Shown here: positions 1 to 7,037 of the stretch, in pieces
Layout: each line of letters begins with the position of its first letter
How positions within the stretch are numbered: the first letter of the stretch is position 1
Assembly (NCBI GenBank): GCA_900543035.1
Contig: UQPV01000040.1
Coordinates: 1 to 26,089, forward strand
DNA from: an uncultured Solobacterium sp.
Lineage (GTDB): Bacteria; Bacillota_I; Bacilli_A; Erysipelotrichales; Erysipelotrichaceae
Direction of reading: 5' to 3'
DNA: 26,089 nucleotides
The notes under the pieces: model-generated
What the model saw: only the letters and a program-made list of their open reading frames with translations
The model's database searches: none
Told to the model about the DNA's origin: nothing
Program-made: the position numbers and the translations under genes

Positions 1-819
1 TCTTCAGAACGGAATCGTTATCAGAACTGCATGACCGTTTCCAATATCGGCTTAGCTTCGGTTATCTCAGATCCTTTCGGAAAAACAGCTTCTAATATCA
101 TGAAAGAAGTCATGAAGTCCAACGTGATCGACGATGACAAGATCCTAAAGCTCGTTCATAGAAATTGCAAAAACAAAGATAAGATACTAGACTCTCTTCA
201 TGGTTATCACATCGAATCCGATCAACGATTCAAGATGGAGAAATCTTTGGATCATATGGAATATTTAGATCAGCTCATCGATTCATGCGAAGTGGAATTG
301 ATCAAACGTGCTTATCCTTTACGTAGATCCTTTCAGCATATCACGCAAATAAAAGGGATCAGCGCCTTATCTGCCATCCTCATCATCTCTGAGATAGGGA
401 TCGATATGTCTCAGTTTGAATCCGATAAACAACTTGTCAGCTGGGCCGGACTTTCTCCTGCCAACAACGAAAGTGCCGGCAAGAAAAAGTCGGTCCGTAT
501 CTCAAAAGCTGGACAGTATCTCAAACCATTACTTGTCCAATGTGCTTTATCAGCCATCAAAGATAAAGCTTCTTATTTTGGAAGAAAGTATTCCAATATC
601 AAGAAACGACGAGGTCATAAGAAAGCAATCATTGCGATCGCCCGCATGATGCTCGTTAGTATCTATCACATGATTCTTACAGGTGAAGAGTTTCAACCAA
701 CCGATCATGAATCTCTGATGAGTCCAAAATCAAACACAGACCAATCACTAACAGTTGAAAAAGCATTAAACTTTTTAAAACGATCTGGCATTGATATTTC
801 TTCTATTTTGGTCAACTGA
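1..819 (+). CDS. IS110-family transposase (DEDD recombinase), C-terminal part
   Basis: The reading frame is open from base 1 and reads through a typical pre-Transposase_20 sequence before the first ATG at 31, so the gene starts outside the window and this is its C-terminal ~272 codons. What remains contains the helical middle region and the Transposase_20 domain: a helix-hairpin-helix-like stretch (QIKGISALSAILIISEIG), then SWAGLSPANNESAGKKKSV and RISKAGQYLKPLLVQCA. The Ser in NESAG is at the position of the serine nucleophile in IS110 recombinases. The N-terminal RuvC-like DEDD half is not visible. The frame is intact to a TGA at 817-819, so nothing in view says it is broken. It is more AT-rich than the chromosome to its right, as expected of a mobile gene. 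Confidence 0.9.
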   Translation, partial: SSERNRYQNCMTVSNIGLASVISDPFGKTASNIMKEVMKSNVIDDDKILKLVHRNCKNKDKILDSLHGYHIESDQRFKMEKSLDHMEYLDQLIDSCEVELIKRAYPLRRSFQHITQIKGISALSAILIISEIGIDMSQFESDKQLVSWAGLSPANNESAGKKKSVRISKAGQYLKPLLVQCALSAIKDKASYFGRKYSNIKKRRGHKKAIIAIARMMLVSIYHMILTGEEFQPTDHESLMSPKSNTDQSLTVEKALNFLKRSGIDISSILVN

Positions 820-957
820 TAAAATTTTTTGATATTTTTTACTACTTGTTTTTAAGTCGGCCCTTTTTGCGCATTTTTATTCACACTTTTTATCTTCCAA
901 TTGAAGATCTCTGATGCTGATCCACGATCCCCCTAGGCTGCCATGGATAGATGGCAT
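1..957 (+). mobile_element. IS110-family insertion sequence, left part outside the window
   Basis: The element is recognised only by its transposase. Its left end lies outside the window, and no terminal repeats are expected because IS110 elements usually lack clear ones. The right boundary is uncertain: it must lie after the transposase stop at 819 and before the MerR promoter at 1006. The tail 820-957 is AT-rich and holds two short perfect inverted repeats, 892-897 with 903-908 and 939-944 with 951-956. IS110 elements carry a structured bridge RNA in a non-coding end; for the IS110 subgroup it is upstream of the transposase and for IS1111 types downstream, so this tail could be either a plain right end or an RNA-bearing end. 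The end coordinate given is an estimate. Confidence 0.5.
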
Positions 958-1005
958 GATCTGAACAAATATTACGCAAAATGAGATGAAGTCAATGAAA
1001 ACGTA

Positions 1006-1036
1006 TTGACCTGTACGCAGCGTACACGTTTATGCT
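1006..1036 (+). promoter_or_regulatory. MerR-type promoter and operator
   Basis: A -35 box TTGACC (1006-1011) and a -10 box TATGCT (1031-1036) are separated by 19 bp, the over-long spacer typical of promoters controlled by MerR proteins. The spacer contains a perfect 7-1-7 inverted repeat, TGTACGC-A-GCGTACA (1012-1026). The coding start of a MerR-family gene follows at 1058, so the simplest reading is autoregulation by DNA distortion. Boxes and dyad are seen directly; the binding protein is inferred from adjacency. Confidence 0.8.
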
Positions 1037-1057
1037 TTATGCAAGGAGGTGCTGGAT

Positions 1058-1933
1058 ATGCAGCTAAATGAAGTGATCAAGGAAGTGGGCATGACCAAAC
1101 GTGCCGTCAAGTATTATGAAGAAAAAGGATTGCTGTCCATAACGAAAGATAAAAACGGTTACCGTGATTACACTATTGAAGATGTGGAAGCCTTAAAAAA
1201 GATTTCCATATATCGCAAGCTCGGGATCAGTGTGAATGATATCAAAAAACTGTTAGAGGGAAATGATCAAGCTATTCTCATTCGTATCTATGAACAAAAA
1301 CTACAAGAAAAAGAATTACGTGAATCAGAGCTTGCGGCACTCAAGGATTTTATTGATGAAGGAAATGCGGATAAAGCAAATGAACTGCTTGATTATACGA
1401 GCATTGAACATGCTATTTCCGCTTTGCTTCCTGGAAAAGCGTGGTCCGAATACTTGATCGCTCACTTCAAGCCCTTCTTTGATGTAAGGATAAACACGCC
1501 CGAGCAAAAACAAGCTCTGCAAAATATATTGGCATATTGTGACGAAACAACGCTGCACGTTCCTTTTCTCATCAAACTAGGGATGAAACTTGCCAATGGA
1601 ATGGTTAAAGAGACAAGAACTGCAGAAGAAATGATTTCTTATTATCGTGATATGCGTGATGATGAGTATGAACGATTAAAAGCCAATGTATTAAAAGGCG
1701 CAAAATTAAAATCGGGCATCTTAAAATATCATCCATCCTATATGGCCCAAAGAAAAATGATGAAAGAATTCCAGAACAAGGGCTATAACGATATATTCAT
1801 TCCGAATTTAATGATTTTATCTCCTCAGTATGGTGAATACAAAAAAGCGCTAGATAGCGTTAATGACAGAATATGCCGTGAGCTGGGCTTACATTATGAT
1901 ACTAACTTCAACCTCGTCATCAGAAAGCAATGA
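1058..1933 (+). CDS. MerR-family transcriptional regulator
   Basis: This 291-residue protein begins with a MerR winged-helix DNA-binding domain (residues ~1-70: EVGMTKRAVKYYEEKGLL, GYRDYTIEDVEALKKISIYRKLGISVNDIKKLL), followed by a charged dimerisation helix (~75-110) and a ~180-residue C-terminal domain I cannot assign to a known ligand family. There is no cysteine cluster of the metal-sensing type, so a drug, peptide or metabolite sensor is more likely than a metal sensor. ATG 1058 is chosen because AAGGAGG (1043-1049) lies 8 bp ahead; the GTG at 1049 would overlap that site. The gene sits behind an IS110 element and no intact target gene follows, so it seems orphaned. Its codons are AT-rich compared with genes from 2.3 kb onward, suggesting transfer. 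Confidence 0.88.
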   Translation: MQLNEVIKEVGMTKRAVKYYEEKGLLSITKDKNGYRDYTIEDVEALKKISIYRKLGISVNDIKKLLEGNDQAILIRIYEQKLQEKELRESELAALKDFIDEGNADKANELLDYTSIEHAISALLPGKAWSEYLIAHFKPFFDVRINTPEQKQALQNILAYCDETTLHVPFLIKLGMKLANGMVKETRTAEEMISYYRDMRDDEYERLKANVLKGAKLKSGILKYHPSYMAQRKMMKEFQNKGYNDIFIPNLMILSPQYGEYKKALDSVNDRICRELGLHYDTNFNLVIRKQ

Positions 1934-2021
1934 TCATCGCGTATGTCAGGAAAAGTGTGTCAATTACTTGATCAGCTCCTTCACAAATGTGAATTCACAT
2001 CCGATCTCACCACTTCTAAAG

Positions 2022-2063
2022 GCCAAGGCTGAACACGCCTTGGCTCTTGATTTTTTCGTTTTT
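2022..2063 (+). terminator. Rho-independent terminator after the MerR gene
   Basis: A perfect 8-bp stem, GCCAAGGC (2022-2029) with GCCTTGGC (2037-2044), has a 7-nt loop and is followed by a T-rich tract (2051-2063). It lies about 90 bp after the MerR stop codon and would end that transcript. Confidence 0.8.
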
Positions 2064-2208
2064 CTTCTCATTTGTTCAGATATTTGTTGATCCGATCATG
2101 GGACTGCTCGTTGACCATCATTGGAAGAATAAAGATCAAGATAAGGCTGAGCCTTCGATGGTTTTCCCATCCCTGATCTTCCAGATCATCGCAGCTATAA
2201 TCGCTTAA
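2041..2208 (+). pseudogene. Possible C-terminal relic of a membrane protein
   Basis: One frame is open from 2020 to a TAA at 2206-2208. It encodes a hydrophobic stretch (LLIFSFFFSFVQIFV) and then DPIMGLLVDHHWKNKDQDK and a hydrophobic end (FPSLIFQIIAAIIA). There is no start codon with a ribosome binding site, and the first codons overlap the terminator T-tract. It could be the tail of a transporter once paired with the MerR gene, or chance. I cannot name a family. Confidence 0.2.
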
Positions 2209-2273
2209 AGCGATATGTGTCTAAAACAGCTGATTACGTTTCTCCTGGGGATGGATCCTCTCCCTTAATATGC

Positions 2274-2293
2274 AAAAGAGCCCTGAAGGCTCT
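2274..2293 (-). terminator. Terminator of the ypmB-dnaD-nth operon
   Basis: On the minus strand a 6-bp stem (AGAGCC 2277-2282 with GGCTCT 2288-2293, 5-nt loop) is followed by a short T run (2274-2277). It begins 3 bp after the nth stop codon. The T tract is short, so efficiency may be modest. Confidence 0.6.
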
Positions 2294-2295
2294 CC

Positions 2296-2940
2296 TCATG
2301 CATTCTTCGCTTCGATCTTCTGTCTGCGGCAGATCGAGGAAAACGGGCATATCCCGCATTTGGGGCTTCGCGCCGTACACAGGTAACGGCCGAAGAAGAT
2401 GAACAGATGATGCCCCTTGTTCCAGCGTTCCCTGGGCAGCTTGCGCTTCAGCTTCTCTTCCACCTTGCGCACATCATCCTGCGGCTTGGCTAATCCCAGC
2501 CGCTTGGAGACGCGCTCCACATGGGTGTCGACCGCAAAGCTGGGGATGTCGAAGCAGACGCTGCGGACGACATTGGCGGTCTTGCGCCCTACCCCGGCCA
2601 GCGACATCAGCTCTTTGTAGGTGCTGGGCACGACGCCGTCAAACTGTTCGCACAGCGAGGCGCTCAGCGCGCGCAGCGAGCGGGCCTTGCTGCGGTAAAG
2701 GCCGATGCTGCGGATGTAGCTGCCGATCTCTTCCTCATCGGCAGCAGCCATGTCCTGCGGCGTGGGAAAACGGGCGAACAGCGCCGGCGTGACCCGGTTG
2801 ACCGAAGCATCCGTCGTCTGCGCGCTGAGCACGACCGCAACGAGCAGTTCATAAGCGTTGCGGTGATTCAGCTCGCAATGCGCATCAGGAAACAGCTCCT
2901 CCATCTGATCGAGGATCTCCTCTGGTGTCATGTGGTTCAT
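2296..2940 (-). CDS. nth: Endonuclease III, DNA glycosylase/AP lyase
   Basis: This 214-residue enzyme removes oxidised pyrimidines and cuts the DNA backbone at the abasic site in base excision repair. The sequence shows the helix-hairpin-helix LMSLAGVGRKTANVV with the catalytic Lys, the Gly/Pro-Asp signature AVDTHVERVSKRLG with the catalytic Asp, and a C-terminal [4Fe-4S] loop with the C-x6-C-x2-C-x5-C spacing (CTARSPKCGICPFSSIC). The length is normal. The ATG overlaps the dnaD stop codon as ATGA, indicating translational coupling. The dnaD-nth pair is conserved in Bacilli and relatives. A terminator follows directly, so nth is the last gene of the operon. Confidence 0.97.
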   Translation of the reverse strand: MNHMTPEEILDQMEELFPDAHCELNHRNAYELLVAVVLSAQTTDASVNRVTPALFARFPTPQDMAAADEEEIGSYIRSIGLYRSKARSLRALSASLCEQFDGVVPSTYKELMSLAGVGRKTANVVRSVCFDIPSFAVDTHVERVSKRLGLAKPQDDVRKVEEKLKRKLPRERWNKGHHLFIFFGRYLCTARSPKCGICPFSSICRRQKIEAKNA

Positions 2941-3479
2941 CGTCTGCCCTCCTCATAATCGGCAGGCGTAAGCCCTTTGCGCTTCCACTCTGCCAGGATC
3001 CGCTCGATATAATCCAGGCTGCGCTTGTCATAGACCCCTGCCTCATACAGCGCATACAAGATCATCTGCTGGTCATAGACATCCATCCAGGAAGAGAGAC
3101 GCTGCATCTCGCTGGAGCTCAGCGGACGAGCGAACTCTGTCTCAAATTCATCAAAGAGAGAGAGGTTCTGGATGCTGGCGGCGATGTTCTCCTGTGAAGA
3201 AAACACGCCGCTGATGTCAAAGATCAGCTTGCCTTCGCGAAATTCGATCTTCAGATACCCTTTCGCGCTCAGCGCAGAAAACAGCTCATCCACCGCGTCG
3301 GCATCCTTGCCGATCTTCTGCGCGATCATCTCATGGGTGATGAGCTGCTGCTGCTCATTATAATAATCGATCAGCAGCAAGGCCAGCGTCTCTTCCGCGC
3401 TCATGTTCAGATGGTCCAGCTCCCCGAGAATCCATGTCCTGCGGTCCATATACGGCGCGTTCCACTTCAGCTCACTCAT
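2937..3479 (-). CDS. dnaD: DnaD-family primosome protein
   Basis: DnaD helps load the replicative helicase during chromosome initiation and restart in Firmicutes. The 180-residue product has an N-terminal winged-helix region (~1-90; MSAEETLALLLIDYYNEQQQLITHEMIAQKIG) and a C-terminal DnaB/DnaD domain (~110-175) ending in YIERILAEWKRKGLT, close to the family's YxxxILxxW signature. It is somewhat shorter than the Bacillus protein (~230 residues), lacking much of the C-terminal tail. It overlaps ypmB upstream by 8 bp and nth downstream by 4 bp, so the three are co-transcribed. A GGGAG sequence about 10 bp ahead of the ATG is the likely ribosome binding site. Confidence 0.92.
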   Translation of the reverse strand: MSELKWNAPYMDRRTWILGELDHLNMSAEETLALLLIDYYNEQQQLITHEMIAQKIGKDADAVDELFSALSAKGYLKIEFREGKLIFDISGVFSSQENIAASIQNLSLFDEFETEFARPLSSSEMQRLSSWMDVYDQQMILYALYEAGVYDKRSLDYIERILAEWKRKGLTPADYEEGRR

Positions 3480-3936
3480 CGCCGCTCAACTCCCTTTCAT
3501 CGACCAGTTCCAGCGTATCGTAATCCAGCAGCAGCGTCGTATCGCCGCGCTGCAGCACATAGACCGGACCTTCATAGCCATAGCCCAGCGTAACGCTTTC
3601 CGCGTCCATGCCCAGCGCCTGTGCGGCTGCACGGGCCGCATCGTCGTCTCTGGTGCCCTTGGCACGCGTGGTGATGACCTGGCCTTCCGTGTTGAACCAA
3701 TAATAATTCTGGCGGTCTTCGCCGCTGTATGTCACATAGCGGAACACATGCCGCTGCAGATTGCCGACTGCATCATGCTGGGAGATGATGGCTTCTTCCT
3801 CCTGCGCCAGCTTCACCTCATAGGCTCTGGCCGGGCCGCTGACGAAGAGCGCCCACATGGATGCGATCACCAGCAAAAGCATCACGGTGAGAAAGGCCGT
3901 GAACAAGATGCTGCGTCCGTTGATCTTCTGTTTCAT
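3472..3936 (-). CDS. YpmB-like membrane-anchored protein (DUF5590)
   Basis: The 154-residue product has a short basic N-terminus (MKQKINGRS), one transmembrane segment (~10-32) and an extracytoplasmic domain. That domain resembles the cystatin/PepSY-like fold of Bacillus YpmB, with HVFRYVTYSGEDRQNYYWFNTEGQVITTRAKG as the most family-like part. Function is unknown; the gene lies upstream of dnaD in Bacillus as well, which supports the assignment. ATG 3936 is chosen because AAGGAGG lies 7 bp ahead; an in-frame upstream start at 3984 has no such site and would put a polar extension before the membrane anchor. Its end overlaps the dnaD start by 8 bp. Confidence 0.78.
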   Translation of the reverse strand: MKQKINGRSILFTAFLTVMLLLVIASMWALFVSGPARAYEVKLAQEEEAIISQHDAVGNLQRHVFRYVTYSGEDRQNYYWFNTEGQVITTRAKGTRDDDAARAAAQALGMDAESVTLGYGYEGPVYVLQRGDTTLLLDYDTLELVDERELSGDE

Positions 3937-3964
3937 ACTCCAGCCTCCTTGCTTCTTGTTCCTT

Positions 3965-3970
3965 ATTATA
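3965..3970 (-). promoter_or_regulatory. -10 box for ypmB-dnaD-nth
   Basis: A perfect TATAAT on the minus strand (3970 to 3965) lies 28 bp ahead of the ypmB ATG and just after the mtnN terminator. No good -35 hexamer is visible at the right distance; the T-tract of the terminator occupies that place. Confidence 0.5.
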
Positions 3971-3985
3971 CATGATTTCCCCATG

Positions 3986-4026
3986 AAAAAAAAGTTAAGG
4001 GCTTCAATGCATCGCGCGAAGCCCTT
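3986..4026 (-). terminator. Terminator of the yqeG-mtnN operon
   Basis: A perfect 9-bp inverted repeat (3997-4005 with 4018-4026) overlaps the mtnN stop codon and is followed on the minus strand by eight T residues (3993 to 3986). This strong intrinsic terminator separates the two minus-strand operons. Confidence 0.88.
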
Positions 4027-4696
4027 TGATGAAGCTGCTGCACAGCGCCGCGCTGCGGCGGCTGGCCGCTTCCTTATATTCCTCGAATGTCATGGCATTT
4101 CCTGCCTTCACCGCCACATCAGACAGTGAGCGAAGCACGATGAACGGGATGCCGTAATGCGTGCACACCTGGGCCACGCTGCCGGCTTCCATCTCCGCGC
4201 AGATCGCTTTGGGAAAGCGGGCGAGCAGCGCTGCCGCTTCATCCGCCCCGCTGATGAAACGGTCTCCGCTGGCGACGACGCCGTGGTGCACCCGTAAGCT
4301 GAGCTGGCGAGCCGCTTCGCTCGCCGCACGCTGCAGACGCGCATCCGCCTCGAACCACAGGCCGATGCCATCCTCGCCGTCGATCGGGCTGGTGTCATAA
4401 TCATGCTGCACCACCGCCGTGCTGATGACAAGGTCGAGCACTTCTTCCGTATCCAGGATGCCGCCGGCCGTACCGATGTTGATGACGGCATCCACGCTGC
4501 CTAAGCGCTCCAGCGCGATCGTCAGCGTCATGGCGCAGCTGCCTTTCCCTACGCCGCTCTTCATGACGGTGCACGCCTCTCCTTCCAGCATGCCTTCATA
4601 CAGCCGCACGCCGGCGTGGCTGCAGACACGCACCTGCTCCATATGATCGACGATGGCCTTCACTTCTTCTTCCATCGCTGCGACGATCAGTTTCAT
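4004..4696 (-). CDS. mtnN: 5'-methylthioadenosine/S-adenosylhomocysteine nucleosidase
   Basis: This 230-residue enzyme hydrolyses MTA and SAH to adenine and the thio-sugar, clearing by-products of S-adenosylmethionine use. Seen motifs are MKLIVAAMEEEV with the catalytic Glu of the N-terminus (residue 11), the INIGTAGG phosphorylase-family strand, CAEMEAGSVAQV with the ribose-binding Met-Glu, and LRSLSDVA with the catalytic Asp. ATG 4696 is chosen because GGAG precedes it and because it overlaps the stop of the upstream methyltransferase as ATGA; a longer in-frame opening to 4813 runs into that gene without homology. Pairing with an SAM-dependent methyltransferase is sensible, since SAH is that enzyme's product. 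Confidence 0.95.
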   Translation of the reverse strand: MKLIVAAMEEEVKAIVDHMEQVRVCSHAGVRLYEGMLEGEACTVMKSGVGKGSCAMTLTIALERLGSVDAVINIGTAGGILDTEEVLDLVISTAVVQHDYDTSPIDGEDGIGLWFEADARLQRAASEAARQLSLRVHHGVVASGDRFISGADEAAALLARFPKAICAEMEAGSVAQVCTHYGIPFIVLRSLSDVAVKAGNAMTFEEYKEAASRRSAALCSSFIKGLRAMH

Positions 4697-5397
4697 GCTG
4701 TCTCCTTCCTGCAGATGTAAAACTGCTTTTCTCCTTCTGTGATCCCTTCCTGGGTAAAATCGGTGCAGACCTGCACCGCATAGCCGCATGCGCGCAGCTG
4801 TTCCATGATCCACGTTGGATCATACACGCGCTGGATATGCTGCTCCAGCGCCGGGCGCCCTTCTTCATCATAGAATGCGAAGGTCTGATAGATGCAGTCA
4901 TCCTCGCTTTCGATGGTCCACTGATATTCATGAGCGCCCACCCGGCCGGCTTCATTGTATTCTTCTTCAAATTCGCGCAGTCGGTCCACGCTGTGCATGT
5001 CCACGATGAACACGCCGCCTTCGTTGAGGTGCGCATAGGTTCGCTGAAAGAAAGCAATCACTTCTTCCTCCTCCAGCAGATAATTGAAGCTGTCGCAGAG
5101 GCAGAGGATGCCGTCATATGTTCCGCCCTGCAGCTGGCGCATGTCCATGATGCTCCATTCCACCAGCTCGGCGCCCGCCTTGGCCTTTGCCGCCTCGATC
5201 ATGGCCGGACTGATGTCGCTGGCATGCATATGGTAGCCCTTCTGCGCCAGCGCGATGGTGATCTCTCCGCTTCCACAAGCGACCTCCATCACTTCCTTGC
5301 CGCTCACATGGCGCTGGATCAGTTCGACCCAGGCTGCGGTCGCTTCTTCGTCCTTGACCAGCGCGTCATAATATGACGCGAGCACATCATAGATCAT
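4693..5397 (-). CDS. YqeM-like SAM-dependent methyltransferase
   Basis: A 234-residue class I methyltransferase. Motif I reads VMEVACGSGEITIALA (~36-51), followed by HASDISPAMIEAAKAK (acidic residue binding the SAM ribose) and GILCLCDSFNYLL. The substrate is unknown. In Bacillus the homologue yqeM follows rsfS (yqeL), the same order as here, which supports orthology over any specific chemistry. The start overlaps the rsfS end by 11 bp and the stop overlaps the mtnN start by 4 bp, so it is translated in a coupled series. The residues Y-x-x-L-A-x-Y-Y-D at the N-terminus are typical for this methyltransferase subgroup. Confidence 0.88.
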   Translation of the reverse strand: MIYDVLASYYDALVKDEEATAAWVELIQRHVSGKEVMEVACGSGEITIALAQKGYHMHASDISPAMIEAAKAKAGAELVEWSIMDMRQLQGGTYDGILCLCDSFNYLLEEEEVIAFFQRTYAHLNEGGVFIVDMHSVDRLREFEEEYNEAGRVGAHEYQWTIESEDDCIYQTFAFYDEEGRPALEQHIQRVYDPTWIMEQLRACGYAVQVCTDFTQEGITEGEKQFYICRKETA

Positions 5398-5725
5398 AGC
5401 GGCTTACCGGCAGGTCGGCATACAGCTTTTCCAGGCCGTATACATTTCGTTCCTGATGCTCAAAGATATGTACGATGATGTCTGAGGCATCGATCAGGAT
5501 CCAGCGGCTGTCCCGGCCGCCTTCGACATGATCGACTCGCATGCCATGCTCTGCCAGACGATCCTTCACATTGTCTGCCAGCGCAAAGACCTGACGCTGG
5601 TTGGAGGCGCTGGCGATGACCACTTCATCCACTGCGGGATTAAGGGAAGAAAACGCGAACACGAGGATATCCTCGCCTTTCTTTTCGCCGATCGCCTTCA
5701 GTATGATTTCCAGTTTTTCTTTCAT
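5387..5725 (-). CDS. rsfS: Ribosomal silencing factor RsfS
   Basis: RsfS binds ribosomal protein L14 on the 50S subunit and blocks 30S joining, silencing translation in starvation. The 112-residue product has the whole RsfS/YbeB/Iojap fold: EIILKAIGEKKGEDILVFAF, VVIASASNQRQVFALADNV, then EGGRDSRWILIDASDIIVHIFEHQERNVYGLEKLYAD. ATG 5725 is preferred: AAGGAGA lies ~10 bp ahead and it overlaps the stop of the nadD-yqeK gene as ATGA. A longer frame to 5806 only adds sequence inside the neighbour. Position after yqeK matches Bacillus yqeL. Confidence 0.95.
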   Translation of the reverse strand: MKEKLEIILKAIGEKKGEDILVFAFSSLNPAVDEVVIASASNQRQVFALADNVKDRLAEHGMRVDHVEGGRDSRWILIDASDIIVHIFEHQERNVYGLEKLYADLPVSRYDL

Positions 5726-6750
5726 TGCCCGTTTTTCTCCTTCTTCAGATATTCGCTCTGTTCTGCTTTTACGCGCATGAAGCCGCGGCGCAGGCTGCGC
5801 ATGCACAGCGCGATCTGCTCGCTGCTGTCATATCCGCGTCCCGGCTCCAGCTTGTCTGCGCAATAGGTGATCATCGCGTAAGGCTGTGTGCAGTCTCCTT
5901 TGACATGATGATAGATGGCGCAGCGCACGCGTTTGTCTTGGCAGCCGTACAGCCGGCTGGCAAACACGCTGCCCAGATAGCCGTGCCAGATGGCCGCCGG
6001 CTCATCCAGGTGCTGCGGAAACAGCTGGCGCATCCAGATCTCCATCTGCGCCTTCGGCATCTCCTTGCACAGATCATGCAGCATGCCGGATTCCCATGCC
6101 GCGCCTTCATCGAGATGATGCGCGTGCGCCAGCTGCGCGCTGAGCTGCGCCACCCGCACGCTGTGCGCATAGCGCCGCGATGACATATGTCCCTTCACGA
6201 AGCTCTCCAGATACAGGCGGTGCGCGCTGATGTAGCCCTTCACCGCCGGATGCAGATAACGCCAGCCGCTCCCCTCGCGGAGCTGCGTGGAGCTGATTGG
6301 AACGAGCCGCATCGGCCGATAGATCAGCGGATAAGGCGATCGGGGCACGCTTGTGTCTTCCCTGGAGAACACCACGATCTGCACCAGCTGAAGCAACTCG
6401 TCGATGTCTTTCCAGCGCGGCAGCTGCAGCGCCTGATCGCTGCCGATCAGCCAGAAGAACGTATCGTCAGGATAACGCGCGATCAGCGCGCGGGCGGTAT
6501 CGACCGTATAGGAGACGCCGGGGCGCTCCAGCTCCATCGTGCACACGCGGATCCTGCGGTAAGGCGCCGCGGCGCGCTTCAACATGGCGACGCGGTGCGC
6601 ATCCTCGCTCAGCGCACGGCTCTTGAGGGGCGTATCATGCGTCGGCATCAGCCACACCTCATCCATGCCCATCTTCAGCGCTTCCTTAGCGATCTGCAGA
6701 TGCCCGGCGTGCACCGGGTCAAAGCTTCCTCCCAGCACTGCGATCTTCAT
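5722..6750 (-). CDS. nadD: NadD-YqeK fusion: NaMN adenylyltransferase with HD phosphohydrolase
   Basis: A single 342-residue frame joins two proteins that are separate in Bacillus. Residues ~1-180 are NadD, which adenylates nicotinate mononucleotide in NAD synthesis: GGSFDPVHAGHL holds the nucleotidyltransferase HxGH-type motif, FFWLIGSDQALQLPRW follows, and ISSTQLRE closes the domain. Residues ~185-335 are a YqeK-type HD domain: AHSVRVAQ, MLHDLCKEMP (metal-binding His-Asp), IWHGYLGS, IYHHVKG and ADKLEPGR. YqeK proteins hydrolyse Ap4A-type dinucleotides. There is no stop or frameshift at the junction (FVKGHMSSRRYAHS). Such fusions are known from Mycoplasma-type and Erysipelotrichia genomes. 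It starts 1 bp after the yhbY stop and overlaps rsfS by 4 bp. Confidence 0.95.
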   Translation of the reverse strand: MKIAVLGGSFDPVHAGHLQIAKEALKMGMDEVWLMPTHDTPLKSRALSEDAHRVAMLKRAAAPYRRIRVCTMELERPGVSYTVDTARALIARYPDDTFFWLIGSDQALQLPRWKDIDELLQLVQIVVFSREDTSVPRSPYPLIYRPMRLVPISSTQLREGSGWRYLHPAVKGYISAHRLYLESFVKGHMSSRRYAHSVRVAQLSAQLAHAHHLDEGAAWESGMLHDLCKEMPKAQMEIWMRQLFPQHLDEPAAIWHGYLGSVFASRLYGCQDKRVRCAIYHHVKGDCTQPYAMITYCADKLEPGRGYDSSEQIALCMRSLRRGFMRVKAEQSEYLKKEKNGQ

Positions 6751-6751
6751 C

Positions 6752-7036
6752 TCAGAGCCCCATCAGATTCTTCTTGCTGCGCCGATACAGCACGAATGTC
6801 CTGCCGATGCTGTGCACCAGCTCGCTGTCCGTGGCCTGCGCCAGCATGGCAGCCGCCTCTGCCGTGCTCAGCGGCGCGGTCTTGAGCAGATTGAGCTTGA
6901 CCAGCTCATGCGCGCGCAGCGAATCATCAAGCGTCGCGATCAAGTTGTCGCTGATGCCGTCCTTCCCGATCTGAAACAATGAGCGGTACTGCTGCGCCTG
7001 CGCTCTCAATATCTTTTTATCTCGTGCATTCAACAT
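6752..7036 (-). CDS. yhbY: YhbY-family CRM-domain RNA-binding protein
   Basis: A 94-residue single-domain CRM protein that binds pre-50S ribosomal particles. The hallmark loop GKDGIS (~22-27; family GxxG-type), the helix LIATLDDSLRAHELVKLNLLK and the C-terminal strand IGRTFVLYRRS are all present, and the length is typical. It is tucked between the ribosome-assembly GTPase YqeH (1 bp gap) and nadD (1 bp gap), as yqeI is in Bacillus, except that aroE, which lies in this block in Bacillus, is missing here. The ribosome binding site is weak, so translation is probably coupled to yqeH. Confidence 0.95.
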   Translation of the reverse strand: MLNARDKKILRAQAQQYRSLFQIGKDGISDNLIATLDDSLRAHELVKLNLLKTAPLSTAEAAAMLAQATDSELVHSIGRTFVLYRRSKKNLMGL

Positions 7037-7037
7037 A

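Larger units (their letters stand above)
1934..2273. other. Gene-poor AT-rich stretch with palindromes
   Basis: There is no convincing intact gene here. Besides the terminator at 2022-2063 it holds a perfect 14-bp palindrome ATGTGAATTCACAT (1987-2000) and a perfect 7-1-7 inverted repeat ATCGCTT-A-AAGCGAT (2200-2214). A 55-codon open frame at 2041-2208 is described separately as a possible relic. The base composition matches the MerR gene, not the GC-rich genes that start at 2296, so the right border of the acquired segment is probably near 2220-2270. Confidence 0.5.

Noticed and set aside
1987..2000. CRP/FNR-type binding site
   Set aside because: The palindrome has TGTGA and TCACA halves but only a 2-bp spacing where that family needs about 6.
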